64,000 bases of DNA from Mycoplana azooxidifex (GTDB lineage Bacteria; Pseudomonadota; Alphaproteobacteria; Rhizobiales; Rhizobiaceae). This document shows, one piece after another, positions 45,222 through 53,556 of this stretch. Both the position numbers and the translations under genes were made by a program. The notes beneath the pieces were generated by a model. The model worked only from the letters and a program-made list of their open reading frames with translations. It did no database searches and was not told the origin of the DNA. The stretch's first letter is position 1. Every line of letters starts with the position of its first letter. The DNA lies in the NCBI RefSeq assembly GCF_014196765.1, contig NZ_JACIEE010000001.1, forward strand, positions 678,454-742,453, in the 5' to 3' direction.

Positions 45222-46378
45222 GCGCGCTCACCGCATTCACCGGCGCCCGGATCTTCGACGGCGACCTCTGGCATCAGGATGCAGCCCTGCTGGTCGAGGG
45301 CGGCAAGGTCGCAGCCATCGCCACGGACGGGGACATTCCCGCCGGCGCCTCGCGCACCCCGCTCGACGGCGCCCGCATCGTGCCGGGCTTCGTCGACCTG
45401 CAGGTCAACGGCGGCGGCGGCGTGCTCCTGAACGAGCAGCCCGACGTCGCCGGCATCCGCACGATCTGCGCCGCCCACGCCCGTTTCGGCACGACCGCGC
45501 TGCTGCCGACGCTGATCACCGACACCCCGGAGGTCACCGCCCGCACGGTCGCCGCCGGCATCGCCGCGAAAGCCGAAAACGTGCCGGGCTTCCTCGGCCT
45601 GCACCTCGAGGGCCCGCATTTGTCGATCGCCCGCAAGGGCGCACACGACCCGAAGCTGATCCGCAGGATGGAGGCGGACGACCTTGAACGCATCGTCGCC
45701 GCACGCGGAAGGCTGGATGCGCTGCTTGCAACAGTCGCGCCGGAAAGCGTCGGCAACGACCAGATCGCCGCCCTCGCCAAGGCCGGCGTCACCGTCAGCC
45801 TCGGCCACTCCGACAGCGGCTATGCGACGGTGTCCGCCGCGGTTGCGGCCGGCGCCAGCATGATGACCCATCTCTTCAACGCCATGAGCCCGCTCGGCCA
45901 CCGCGAGCCGGGCATGGTGGGCGCCGCGCTCGAACTCGGCCACCTCAATGCCGGCCTGATCGCCGACGGCTACCACGTCGATCCCGTTTCGATCGGCGTG
46001 GCGCTGCGTGCCAAGAAGGGTCCGGGCCGCATCTTCCTCGTCACCGACGCCATGTCGACGATCGGTACGGACATGACGGGCTTCACCCTCAACGGCCGCG
46101 AGATCTTCCGCAAGGCCGGCCGGCTGACGCTCGCCGACGGAACCCTTGCCGGGGCCGACATCGACATGATCGCCTGCGTCCGCTTCATGCATGCCCAAGC
46201 CGGCCTCGACCTCGAGGAGGCGCTGCGCATGGCCTCGCTCTATCCCGCCGAAGCCATCGGCATGACCGGCCGCAAGGGCCGCCTGACGCACGGCCACGAC
46301 GCCGATTTCGTCGTGCTCGACGACGACCTCGCCGTACAGGCGACCTTCATCGGCGGAGCGCAGGCCTATCGGGCGTAG
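45218..46378 (+). CDS. nagA: N-acetylglucosamine-6-phosphate deacetylase NagA
   Basis: 386 aa. Amidohydrolase fold with VPGFVDLQVNGGGGVL, HLEGPHLS (metal Glu), TVSLGHSDSGY, MMTHLFNAMSP and the catalytic Asp in LVTDAMSTIGTDM. It removes acetate from GlcNAc-6-P. Its ATG overlaps the deaminase stop (ATGA). Last gene of the kinase-GntR-deaminase-NagA operon. Confidence 0.96.
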   Translation: MSALTAFTGARIFDGDLWHQDAALLVEGGKVAAIATDGDIPAGASRTPLDGARIVPGFVDLQVNGGGGVLLNEQPDVAGIRTICAAHARFGTTALLPTLITDTPEVTARTVAAGIAAKAENVPGFLGLHLEGPHLSIARKGAHDPKLIRRMEADDLERIVAARGRLDALLATVAPESVGNDQIAALAKAGVTVSLGHSDSGYATVSAAVAAGASMMTHLFNAMSPLGHREPGMVGAALELGHLNAGLIADGYHVDPVSIGVALRAKKGPGRIFLVTDAMSTIGTDMTGFTLNGREIFRKAGRLTLADGTLAGADIDMIACVRFMHAQAGLDLEEALRMASLYPAEAIGMTGRKGRLTHGHDADFVVLDDDLAVQATFIGGAQAYRA

Positions 46379-46399
46379 AGGCAGCGCGCGGGTGCTCAA

Positions 46400-46421
46400 C
46401 CGGGCAAGGCCGCATGCCCGG
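46400..46421 (+). terminator. Hairpin after nagA
   Basis: CCGGGCA-AGGCCGCA-TGCCCGG gives a perfect 7-bp stem 22 bp past the nagA stop, without a clear T-run. The rest of the 318-bp gap to 46697 holds an AT-richer stretch (about 46510-46560) that may be the dipeptidase promoter; nothing else is visible. Confidence 0.4.
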
Positions 46422-46696
46422 CGCCTTCGCGCAACATCTTTACGGACGCGCTCCCGCGGGAATTGCAGGCCCCGCCCCGTCGACCATTTGGCGGCGGCAG
46501 GGGGATTGCAACGTAATTTTAGAACCTGCTGTTAAGCTGATGTAAATCGCTTCATCTTCCCTCCCTTGCGGCGCATCCGTTCCGGCTCTAGGTTGCAGGC
46601 CGGCAACGATATCCCCAGTTCGCTCCGGGACGGCAGCCTCAACACTTGCATTCGCTTCGCCGGGGACGGCACCCGGGCGAGGCAGACAGGAACCAC

Positions 46697-47749
46697 ATGG
46701 AACTGGTCTTCGACGGACACAACGACGTATTGCTGCGACTGCTCGTCAACATGCAGGGTGGCGGCGATCCGGTCGCGGAGTTCCGGGACGGCACCGACCA
46801 GGGGCATATCGACGGCCCGCGCGCCCGCGCCGGCGGCCTCGCCGGCGGCATGTGCGCCATCTACGTCTCGTCCGGCCGTTTCGAGCTGCGCCGGCCCGAT
46901 GCCGACGGCCACTACGACACCCCGATGGAGCCGCCGCTCGAACGCCAGCCGTCGCTGGACATCGCCCTTGCCATGGCCGCGATCGCCTTCCAGCTCGACC
47001 GGGCCGGCGCCTGGCGCCTGTGCCGCTCGACAGCTGAGATCCGCGACGCGATGGAGGAGGGCATCTTCGCCGCCGTCCTGCACATGGAAGGCTGCGAGGC
47101 GATCGATCGCGACCTGGCCGCCCTCGAGGTCTTCCATGCCGCCGGCCTGCGTTCGCTGGGGCCGGTCTGGAGCCGCAACAACATCTTCGGCCACGGCGTC
47201 CCCTTCACCTTTCCGTCGTCACCCGACACCGGGGCCGGCCTCACCGACGCCGGCTTCGACCTGGTGCGCGCCTGCAACCGGCTCGGCATCATGATCGACC
47301 TGTCGCACATCACCGAAAAGGGCTTCTGGGACGTGGCCAGGACCACCGACCAGCCGCTGGTCGCCACCCATTCGAACGTCCACGCCCTGACGCCCGTCGC
47401 CCGCAACCTCACCGACAGGCAGATGGACGCGATCCGCGAGAGCCGCGGGGTCGTCGGGCTGAACTATGCGACCACGATGCTGCGCCCGGACGGCCGCGAG
47501 AGCGCCGGCACGCCCCTCTTCGACATGGTCCGCCACATCGACTACATGGTGGAGCGAATGGGCATCGACTGCGTCGCGCTGGGGTCGGACTTCGACGGCG
47601 CGATGATACCCGCCACGATCACCGACGCGGCGGGAAACCAGAACCTGGTATCGGCGCTTTCAGCCGCCGGCTACGATGCCGACAGCCTGAGGAAGATCTG
47701 CCGCAGGAACTGGCTGCGCGTGCTCGGCAAGGCCTGGCACGAGCACTGA
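46697..47749 (+). CDS. M19 family membrane-type dipeptidase
   Basis: 350 aa. Zinc-site motifs of renal-dipeptidase homologues are present: FDGHNDVLLR (H-x-D), LHMEGCEA (bridging Glu), MIDLSHITEKGFWD and LVATHSNVH. ALGSDFDG is near the C-terminus. The family cleaves dipeptides, often with D-residues at the C-terminal position. No signal peptide or anchor is seen, so it is probably cytoplasmic. Its place next to a MurNAc/GlcNAc locus suggests peptidoglycan peptide recycling (inference). ACAGGAAC precedes ATG 46697. Confidence 0.92.
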   Translation: MELVFDGHNDVLLRLLVNMQGGGDPVAEFRDGTDQGHIDGPRARAGGLAGGMCAIYVSSGRFELRRPDADGHYDTPMEPPLERQPSLDIALAMAAIAFQLDRAGAWRLCRSTAEIRDAMEEGIFAAVLHMEGCEAIDRDLAALEVFHAAGLRSLGPVWSRNNIFGHGVPFTFPSSPDTGAGLTDAGFDLVRACNRLGIMIDLSHITEKGFWDVARTTDQPLVATHSNVHALTPVARNLTDRQMDAIRESRGVVGLNYATTMLRPDGRESAGTPLFDMVRHIDYMVERMGIDCVALGSDFDGAMIPATITDAAGNQNLVSALSAAGYDADSLRKICRRNWLRVLGKAWHEH

Positions 47750-47777
47750 TCACGACCGGCCGCGCCTCCCCTGCCGG

Positions 47778-48278
47778 TCACTCAGGCAGGCGCGCATCCG
47801 CAAGATCCACGCCAAGCAACCGGGCGAGGCCGTCTGCGACGATCGCATGGTCGATGCGCTGCGGCACGCCGGAGACGGTGACCGCGCCGATGCAGCCGAG
47901 CCCGTCCATCAGGATCGGGAAGCCGCCGCCATGGACGGCGAAATCGGAAAGCGGCAGGTTGTGAGCCTCCTCCTGGCCGCGATGGGCGAGCGCGAGCCGG
48001 CGCCCGACGAGATAGGACGAATTCCACAGCCTCAGCACAGTGTTGCGCTTGCGGCGAATCCATTCGCCGTTGTCCGTCGACGTGCCATCGAGGACGGTGT
48101 GGAAGAGGACGCGGTCCCGCAAGGAAATGTCGATCGCAATGGCGGCGCGCCGCTCGATTGCGATCTCCCGCAGGATGCCGCCGAGCTTCCACGCCGTGTC
48201 CGGGTCGAAGCGGGAAAAGCACAGGATCTGCTCCTGCTGCTCGAGCCGGGCGATATCGCCCTTCAGGTCTTCCGTCAT
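47778..48278 (-). CDS. UPF0303/HbpS-like (DUF336) protein
   Basis: 166 aa. WKLGGILREIAIERRAAIAI near the N-terminus and GGGFPILMDG with GCIGAVTVSGVPQRIDHAIV near the C-terminus are the UPF0303/HbpS fold. GAGGAGGATACA precedes the ATG. Related proteins bind haem or flavin-like ligands in some cases; here the role is unknown. Confidence 0.88.
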   Translation of the reverse strand: MTEDLKGDIARLEQQEQILCFSRFDPDTAWKLGGILREIAIERRAAIAIDISLRDRVLFHTVLDGTSTDNGEWIRRKRNTVLRLWNSSYLVGRRLALAHRGQEEAHNLPLSDFAVHGGGFPILMDGLGCIGAVTVSGVPQRIDHAIVADGLARLLGVDLADARLPE

Positions 48279-48361
48279 TGTATCCTCCTCGCGCCGGGCG
48301 TAGCCCTGCCTAACCCGCCCGGGCCGGCGGCACAAGTGAGACGCATGCCGCCCGCGATCCG

Positions 48362-49330
48362 CTAGCTGCGCGATATGCAGCGGAAGCCGATATGCGTCGT
48401 CGCCGCGTTCTCTTCGTGCGGATGCCGGGCGGCGGGGCGGTACCGGCGGCAATAGTTGGGTGCGCAGAGGTGCGAGCCACCCTTGACCACGCGGCGTGCG
48501 ATCAGGACGTCGGGCATGCGCGGATCCCGGCTTGCCTCCACCATTCCGCCACGCGGGTTGACCGGCACGCAGCAGGGCGACGGCGCGGGATCGGGATGGC
48601 GCACGGACCAGTAGTCGCTCGTCCATTCCCAGACATTACCGATCATGTCGGACAGCCCGTAGCCGTTCGCCGGAAAGCGGCCGACAGGCGAGGTCCGCTC
48701 AAAGCCGTCAGGCTTGCGGTTTTCCGTCGGGAACTGTCCGTGCCAGGTGTTCGCCATGAACCGGCCGTCGGGCAAAAGCTCGTCTCCCCAGGCAAACTCG
48801 GCTCCCTCCAGCCCGCCCTTGGCTGCGAATTCCCATTCCGCCTCCGTCGGCAGGTCGCGCCCGGCCCATTGCGCATAGGCCGCCGCATCTTCGAACGACA
48901 CCTGCACGACCGGATGGTCGTATTTGCCGCGGATGTTGCTCTGTCCACCATAGGGGCGGCGCCAGTCCGCCCCGAACTTGTAGTGCCACCATTGCGAGGA
49001 GTCGGATCCGGAAAGCCGTTTCGGCGGATCGAAGATGACCGAGCCCGCACGGAGCATGTTCGGCTTGGCTCCCGGGTAGTCCTCGGCGCTTGGCGGCCGC
49101 TCGGCGACGGTCACGTAGCCGGTCGCCTCCACGAAAGCCATGAACTGGCGGTTGGTGACCGGCGTGATGTCGATCCAGAAACCGTCGACGCGCACCGGAT
49201 GCGCCGGCGCCTCCTCCGGATAGTGGACGTTCGAGCCCATGAGGAACGTGCCGCCCTCGATCCAGACCTGGCGCGAAGGCGCAGCGGGATCGCCGCCTGC
49301 TTTCGCCGCCTGTGGAACGCGCTCGTCCAT
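48362..49330 (-). CDS. Formylglycine-generating enzyme (sulfatase-modifying factor)
   Basis: 322 aa. The FGE-sulfatase fold is clear: GGTFLMGSNVHYPEEAP, WIDITPVTNRQFMAFV, PVVQVSFEDAAAYAQWAGRD, LPTEAEWEFAAKGG. The active-site copper pair is present in GGSHLCAPNYCRRYRPAAR (two Cys, four residues between). This points to a true formylglycine-generating enzyme rather than an ergothioneine or other FGE-fold relative. It converts the Cys of CxPxR sulfatase sites to formylglycine. No sulfatase is found in this window, so its target must be elsewhere. Confidence 0.9.
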   Translation of the reverse strand: MDERVPQAAKAGGDPAAPSRQVWIEGGTFLMGSNVHYPEEAPAHPVRVDGFWIDITPVTNRQFMAFVEATGYVTVAERPPSAEDYPGAKPNMLRAGSVIFDPPKRLSGSDSSQWWHYKFGADWRRPYGGQSNIRGKYDHPVVQVSFEDAAAYAQWAGRDLPTEAEWEFAAKGGLEGAEFAWGDELLPDGRFMANTWHGQFPTENRKPDGFERTSPVGRFPANGYGLSDMIGNVWEWTSDYWSVRHPDPAPSPCCVPVNPRGGMVEASRDPRMPDVLIARRVVKGGSHLCAPNYCRRYRPAARHPHEENAATTHIGFRCISRS

Positions 49331-49456
49331 GGCGCAGCCTTTCCTTCCCGCGGCAGGACCACCCGCCGCACAACCGGGCAAGGACCCGGAAGCGGGAGGT
49401 TGGACCAATCCGCCGGGCAGATCAAGGGCAGCCTCGGGCGACGAAGGAAGGAAGCC

Positions 49457-50011
49457 TCAGGCGAGTGCGCTCGTCAGCGCGTAGAGCGAAAAGCCGCCGA
49501 GCACGAAGGCCGCGCCCTTGTAGGAATGACGGCGGACGCCGCCGGGGAGTGCTGCCCCAAGGGCGACCCAGCCGAGACCCGCGAGCGACGACAGCGCGAT
49601 GAAGATCGCAATCCGCGATGCCATCTCGTCCGGGCTCGATTGCGGGATCATCATCGTCCCGACGATCATCGCCTTCGGATTGACCAGCGTGGTCAGGAAG
49701 ACGCGCGCAAAGGCGCTGCCCCGCGCCGCCCCCACCATGTCCGGCGACGTAGTCCAGAGCCGGACGGCGGAATAGGCCAGCCAGCAGGCGGCGACGATCT
49801 TCAGCGCCGGCAGCGCCCACCAGAGATCCTTCACCATCGCCGCGAAGGAGACAAAGAACGAAATCGCCAGCGCGTAGCCGGCGGCTTCGGCCAGCGGCAG
49901 CAGGCGCGCCCGCGAAAGCCCGAAGGCGGCACCGGAAGCGGCCAGCACCGTGTTCGTCGGCCCGGGCGTCAGGAGGATGACCATGGAGGTCAGGACGAAG
50001 GCGGTGATCAT
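49457..50011 (-). CDS. LysE/RhtB family amino-acid exporter
   Basis: 184 aa with about five hydrophobic helices. FVLTSMVILLTPGPTNTVLAASG is the LysE N-terminal signature and FLTTLVNPKAMIVG the conserved second one. It is an inner-membrane exporter of amino acids or analogues, substrate unknown. Transcribed leftward from a gap that holds a candidate small RNA on the same strand; the intrinsic terminator of that RNA lies 137 bp upstream of the ATG. Confidence 0.9.
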   Translation of the reverse strand: MITAFVLTSMVILLTPGPTNTVLAASGAAFGLSRARLLPLAEAAGYALAISFFVSFAAMVKDLWWALPALKIVAACWLAYSAVRLWTTSPDMVGAARGSAFARVFLTTLVNPKAMIVGTMMIPQSSPDEMASRIAIFIALSSLAGLGWVALGAALPGGVRRHSYKGAAFVLGGFSLYALTSALA

Positions 50012-50147
50012 GTCGGATGCGGCTCTGGCGGTTTGTTTCCGCCGCAGCTTTCACCGATCCGGCCCAGCCGCGCAAGCCCGCCCCTGCCCCGCACCCTGTC
50101 CCGTGCGCATCCGCCGCAGCCCTGCCGGGACCCGCCGCCTCGAAAGC

Positions 50148-50182
50148 AAAAAGAGCGCTCGACCCTTTCGGGGAGCGCCCTT
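50148..50182 (-). terminator. Intrinsic terminator of candidate small RNA
   Basis: On the minus strand GGGCGCTCCCC-GAAA-GGG-TC-GAGCGCTC is followed by TTTTT. It has a GC stem, a GNRA-like loop and a U-tract, all features of a rho-independent terminator. Confidence 0.65.
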
Positions 50183-50246
50183 ATCCTGTCGGGCACGGAA
50201 CAGCTCGGCAAACGCCAACGCCATTCCCGTCCGTTTTTCAGGCAGA
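50148..50246 (-). ncRNA. Candidate small RNA (about 100 nt) between lysE and hydrolase
   Basis: A rhizobial-type promoter reads leftward: CTTGAA (50276-50281), exact 17-nt spacer, TCATAT (50253-50258). Transcription would begin near 50246 and stop at the terminator. In between, UUGGC-GUUU-GCCGA makes a perfect 5-bp hairpin, and ACGGGAA pairs with UUCCGU around it. No protein gene fits. It could be a trans-acting sRNA or the attenuated leader of lysE; no known family was recognised. Confidence 0.42.
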
Positions 50247-50392
50247 CCGGTGATATGAGGACGGGGGCCGCGGATTTCAAGGGCGTTCGTGCGCAGAACC
50301 CCAGGGGCCGGACAGGGGCCAGTCAGGCGGAGCAGGCTTTACCTCCGGCGCGAATGCCCGCATGGTCCTGCCCCTGGACAAAGGGACCTGCC

Positions 50393-51034
50393 ATGACCGA
50401 CCGCTTCCTCTTCGACGGCCCCGCCGACGCGCCGATCACGATCCTGCTGGCCCATGGCGCCGGTGCACCGATGGATTCCGCTTCGATGACGGCCGCGGCA
50501 CATGCGCTGGCCGCGGAAGGCCTTCGCGTGGCTCGCTTCGAGTTCGCCTACATGGCGGCAAGGCGCACGGACGGCACCCGCAAGCCGCCGCCCCGCGCCG
50601 AGACGCTGAAGCCCGAATATCTAGACGCCGTGCGGGCACTCGGTGCGCGCGGCCCGCTCGTCATCGGCGGAAAGTCGATGGGCGGGCGCGTCGCCAGCAT
50701 GATCGCCGACGATCTGTACGCAGCCGGCAGGGTCGCCGGCCTGCTCTGCCTCGGCTATCCCTTCCACCCGCCCGGAAAGCCGGAAAGCCTGCGCACCGCC
50801 CACCTCGCCGGCCTGCAGACGCCGGCCCTGATCTGCCAGGGCACCCGCGACGAGTTCGGCACGCGCACGGAAGTCGAGACCTACCCGCTGTCGGAACAGA
50901 TCAGGCTGCTCTGGCTGGAGGACGGCGACCACGACCTGAAGCCGCGCAAGACGCTCTCCGGCTTCACCACGGCCGACCACCTGCGCACCATGGCCGCGAC
51001 GGTGAAGGACTGGGCGGAGCGGCTGGGCCGCTGA
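50393..51034 (+). CDS. Alpha/beta hydrolase, KAT8-NSL3/Tex30-like
   Basis: 213 aa. ILLAHGAGAPMDSASM (oxyanion region), GGKSMGGRVAS (nucleophile Ser), ICQGTRDEFG (Asp) and LEDGDHDLKPR (His) form a complete small hydrolase. AAGGGACC precedes the ATG. Bacterial relatives are widespread serine hydrolases of unknown substrate. The gene is divergent from the LysE/small-RNA unit. Confidence 0.88.
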   Translation: MTDRFLFDGPADAPITILLAHGAGAPMDSASMTAAAHALAAEGLRVARFEFAYMAARRTDGTRKPPPRAETLKPEYLDAVRALGARGPLVIGGKSMGGRVASMIADDLYAAGRVAGLLCLGYPFHPPGKPESLRTAHLAGLQTPALICQGTRDEFGTRTEVETYPLSEQIRLLWLEDGDHDLKPRKTLSGFTTADHLRTMAATVKDWAERLGR

Positions 51035-51058
51035 CGGCCTCTCCACCACACCCATGCC

Positions 51059-51700
51059 TCAGTCGAAGGCGGTGGGATGCAGCACAGCCCGGTAGCCGGC
51101 GGCAAGGGCGGCGAGCGTCGAAGGCGGCGTCAGGAGGCCGTCCACCGGTCCGGGCGGGCGGGCCCGCCGGTAGCCGTCGGGTTGCCAGAGCAGGGTACCG
51201 CCTCCCCTGACGAGATAGGCCGCCCCCTGCGAGGCAACAAAGGCGCCGTCAGGCAGCGTGTCGAGCGGCCCTGTCAGCGCCCCTGTCGGCGGTCCTGTGA
51301 GCGGATGCAGGCGCTTGCCGCCGCGCTCCAGCCGTTCGGCGTGCAGGCGCATGTCCATGTCCTGCGCCTTCGGCGGAGCGACACCGTTGCCGGCGCTCCA
51401 ACTTGCCCGGAACGAGCGTGCTTCCTCCCGGCGGCAGAGGAAGCACGGGCGGTGCCCTGCGGAAAGGGCGGTAGCCTCGTCGAGGAAGAACAGTTCCGTC
51501 CAGCTGCGCTGCGCCATCACCGCGCGCCGGATGCCCTTGTAGTCGCACCCGCAGATGATCCACGCCCGCGTCGTCCACCGCCGCCCGGTCAGGGTGCGCG
51601 TGGCGGGATCGTGGATGATGCCGCGGTTTCCGGTGAACAGCCCGCGCGCGCTGACCGCGACGATATCGCCGAAGGGCGTGACCCGGTTCTGCAGCGGCAT
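51059..51700 (-). CDS. Conserved hypothetical protein with Cys motifs
   Basis: 213 aa, soluble, Arg-rich. It has CGC near residue 50 and the pair CFLCRREEAR near residue 87, which could bind a metal. CAGGAGGAACAC precedes the ATG. No named family recognised and no catalytic signature seen. It is downstream of the glycosyltransferase genes on the same strand, with a 37-bp gap. Confidence 0.7.
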   Translation of the reverse strand: MPLQNRVTPFGDIVAVSARGLFTGNRGIIHDPATRTLTGRRWTTRAWIICGCDYKGIRRAVMAQRSWTELFFLDEATALSAGHRPCFLCRREEARSFRASWSAGNGVAPPKAQDMDMRLHAERLERGGKRLHPLTGPPTGALTGPLDTLPDGAFVASQGAAYLVRGGGTLLWQPDGYRRARPPGPVDGLLTPPSTLAALAAGYRAVLHPTAFD

Positions 51701-51737
51701 GTGTTCCTCCTGGCCACGGCAACAATCGCAGCCGGCC

Positions 51738-52598
51738 TCAGGACCGCGGGCGCCGCCTGAGCGCGGACGGCTTGAGCCGCCGCAGGAAATTGTCGGCCGC
51801 GCGGATGAAATTCGTCAACGAAATCAACTTGTCGACTTCCCCGTCGGTGTTGGAAAGCCGCTCGGACAGGACCTCGGATGCCGCCAGCGCGATCTCCGCG
51901 GGCGGGATCTCCGGGAAGCGCTCGGCGAGCCTGGCATAGGCGTTGGCGCCCACGCCGCCATGGATGGCGATCTTGCCGAGCCTTGCAAACAGCCGCAGGA
52001 AGACCTGCTCGAAGCTCCAGTCGTGGACCGAGACGACCCGCCACTTCTCGCTGCGCCGGGCGGAAAACCCGGCCAGCGTGATGGTGCCCGGAAGCCTCAG
52101 TTCGCTCAGCCACAGCGCCATGGCAAAGCCGCTCGTCGGCACCTTGCCTTCGGTATAGAGCGGATCGAAATGGCCGCGCAGGTCGAGGTGCCCCGTCGGC
52201 GCGTTGTGGAAGTCCGCAGACGTGTTCGGCTTCTCCTCCTCGGCGAGGCGGATGTTCATGATGCCGAGGAAATGCGCCTTGTCGAAGAAGGACAGGACCT
52301 CGTCCACCTCGCCGCGATAGACGATGCCCGCCCCGCGCGGCTGCCCGCGCGTGACGAGAAGGGCATGTCCCTGAAACGGCTGGTCGAGAACCTTGAAGAC
52401 CTTGTTGAAGAAGACGAAGAGCGCCGTCGCCGGATATTGCGCCCTGAGCTCGGCGACGTTCGAGGCCGTGCTGTTGGCGACGAGCACGATGTCGGAATAG
52501 CGCGCAAGCAGCGCGCGCCATTCCTCCGCCGTTGCCAGCCCGGAGGCCGCCGCCCGCGGCGGCAGTTCGCCTTGCGCGGGCTTGTCCGGTGCCTGCAC
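51738..52598 (-). CDS. Putative glycosyltransferase (weak GT29-like form)
   Basis: 286 aa. Start GTG 52598, 6 nt after the upstream stop. SDIVLVANSTASNVAELRAQ, TSGFAMALWLSELRLPGTIT and LAGFSARRSEKW recall the small and large motifs of GT29-type sialyltransferase-like enzymes, but similarity is only by eye. Together with the neighbouring GT8-like gene it suggests surface glycan assembly. The C-terminal 60 residues are helical and basic (KPSALRRRPRS). Function not certain. Confidence 0.65.
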   Translation of the reverse strand: MQAPDKPAQGELPPRAAASGLATAEEWRALLARYSDIVLVANSTASNVAELRAQYPATALFVFFNKVFKVLDQPFQGHALLVTRGQPRGAGIVYRGEVDEVLSFFDKAHFLGIMNIRLAEEEKPNTSADFHNAPTGHLDLRGHFDPLYTEGKVPTSGFAMALWLSELRLPGTITLAGFSARRSEKWRVVSVHDWSFEQVFLRLFARLGKIAIHGGVGANAYARLAERFPEIPPAEIALAASEVLSERLSNTDGEVDKLISLTNFIRAADNFLRRLKPSALRRRPRS

Positions 52599-52603
52599 GG
52601 AGG

Positions 52604-53293
52604 CTAGGCCTTCTGCGTGACCGACAGGACGCGTTCGCGCATGGCGAACCACTCCTCGGCGTAGTCGTCGTTCTTGTATTCGTCAAAATAGGGACCGCCG
52701 TCGGTGAAGTGGACGAGCTTGGCGTCCTCGCGGCGATCGTACTCGTTGACGAGGTAGTTCCAGACGACGGGAACCTCGCCGATCTGGTCGTCGCTTTCGA
52801 GCCACTTGAACTGGTGCAGTTGCAGACCCGTCGCCGTATTGACGAATTCCTTGCTCAGCGCCGTGCACTTGGCGTTGTTGAACAGGATCATGCTCGACCA
52901 GTTCTTCTTCTCGTACTTGGTCTGCGTCTGGCCAAGGAACTTCGTCTCGATCTTCGGCACGTAATCATGCTTGACGCACATGGCGGCATACTTGTCGTCG
53001 CGCAGCGCCCACAGCTCGGCGATGTCGGCGCGGGCCAGCATGTCGCAATCCATGAAGATGCTCCAGCCTTCGAAATTGCTAAGATAGGGCACCAGGAAGC
53101 GCGAGAACGAGAACTCCGTCGACTGCAACGCATTGCGCTCGCGATAGAACATCGGACCGAGGTTGTTTAGAACGATTGGAGAAAACACCACCGGGATCGA
53201 AGAGCGTTCAATAATGCTCTGGCACAGGACGTGGTAAGCGACGACTTCCTTCGTATCGAAACCTACAAAAATACGTGCAACATCATCTCTCAT
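52604..53293 (-). CDS. GT8-like glycosyltransferase
   Basis: 229 aa. RIFVGFDTKEVVAYHVLCQS starts a GT-A fold; WSIFMDCDMLARADI holds the DxD metal motif, WSSMILFNNAKC and VHFTDGGPYFDEY are the later active-site regions. This is like retaining GT8 transferases in size and motif order. GGAAGG precedes the ATG. It starts a leftward operon with the next two genes. Donor and acceptor are unknown. Confidence 0.82.
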   Translation of the reverse strand: MRDDVARIFVGFDTKEVVAYHVLCQSIIERSSIPVVFSPIVLNNLGPMFYRERNALQSTEFSFSRFLVPYLSNFEGWSIFMDCDMLARADIAELWALRDDKYAAMCVKHDYVPKIETKFLGQTQTKYEKKNWSSMILFNNAKCTALSKEFVNTATGLQLHQFKWLESDDQIGEVPVVWNYLVNEYDRREDAKLVHFTDGGPYFDEYKNDDYAEEWFAMRERVLSVTQKA

Positions 53294-53556
53294 ACCGATA
53301 CCTTCCGCTTTTCATCCCGTATGGTGGGCTATTCAGCTTGTCTCTTGGCAAATCTCGATTTGACGCCGCGCCGCTCGATTTGGCGCCGGCGACTTCGGTA
53401 TCGTGTGCATGAGGACAGAAGCGATGTCAATGCGCCAGAACGACCCGTGCGCGACCCGCCGGCTGTCGCGAACCGGACATCGCGGCCGATGCCACTGGAA
53501 TGCCCGCGCGAGCATCCCTATAGTGCGCCCCACACACGAAATTGCCCGGAGTTTGA

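Noticed and set aside
50148..50246. Known riboswitch or 4.5S RNA upstream of LysE
   Set aside because: Conserved core sequences of guanidine, fluoride, SAM or SRP RNAs were looked for by eye and not found.
48392..51034. 880-codon open frame on the plus strand
   Set aside because: Only its last 213 codons (from 50393) form a protein. The rest is antisense to the FGE and LysE genes, is Arg/Pro-rich and has no domain.
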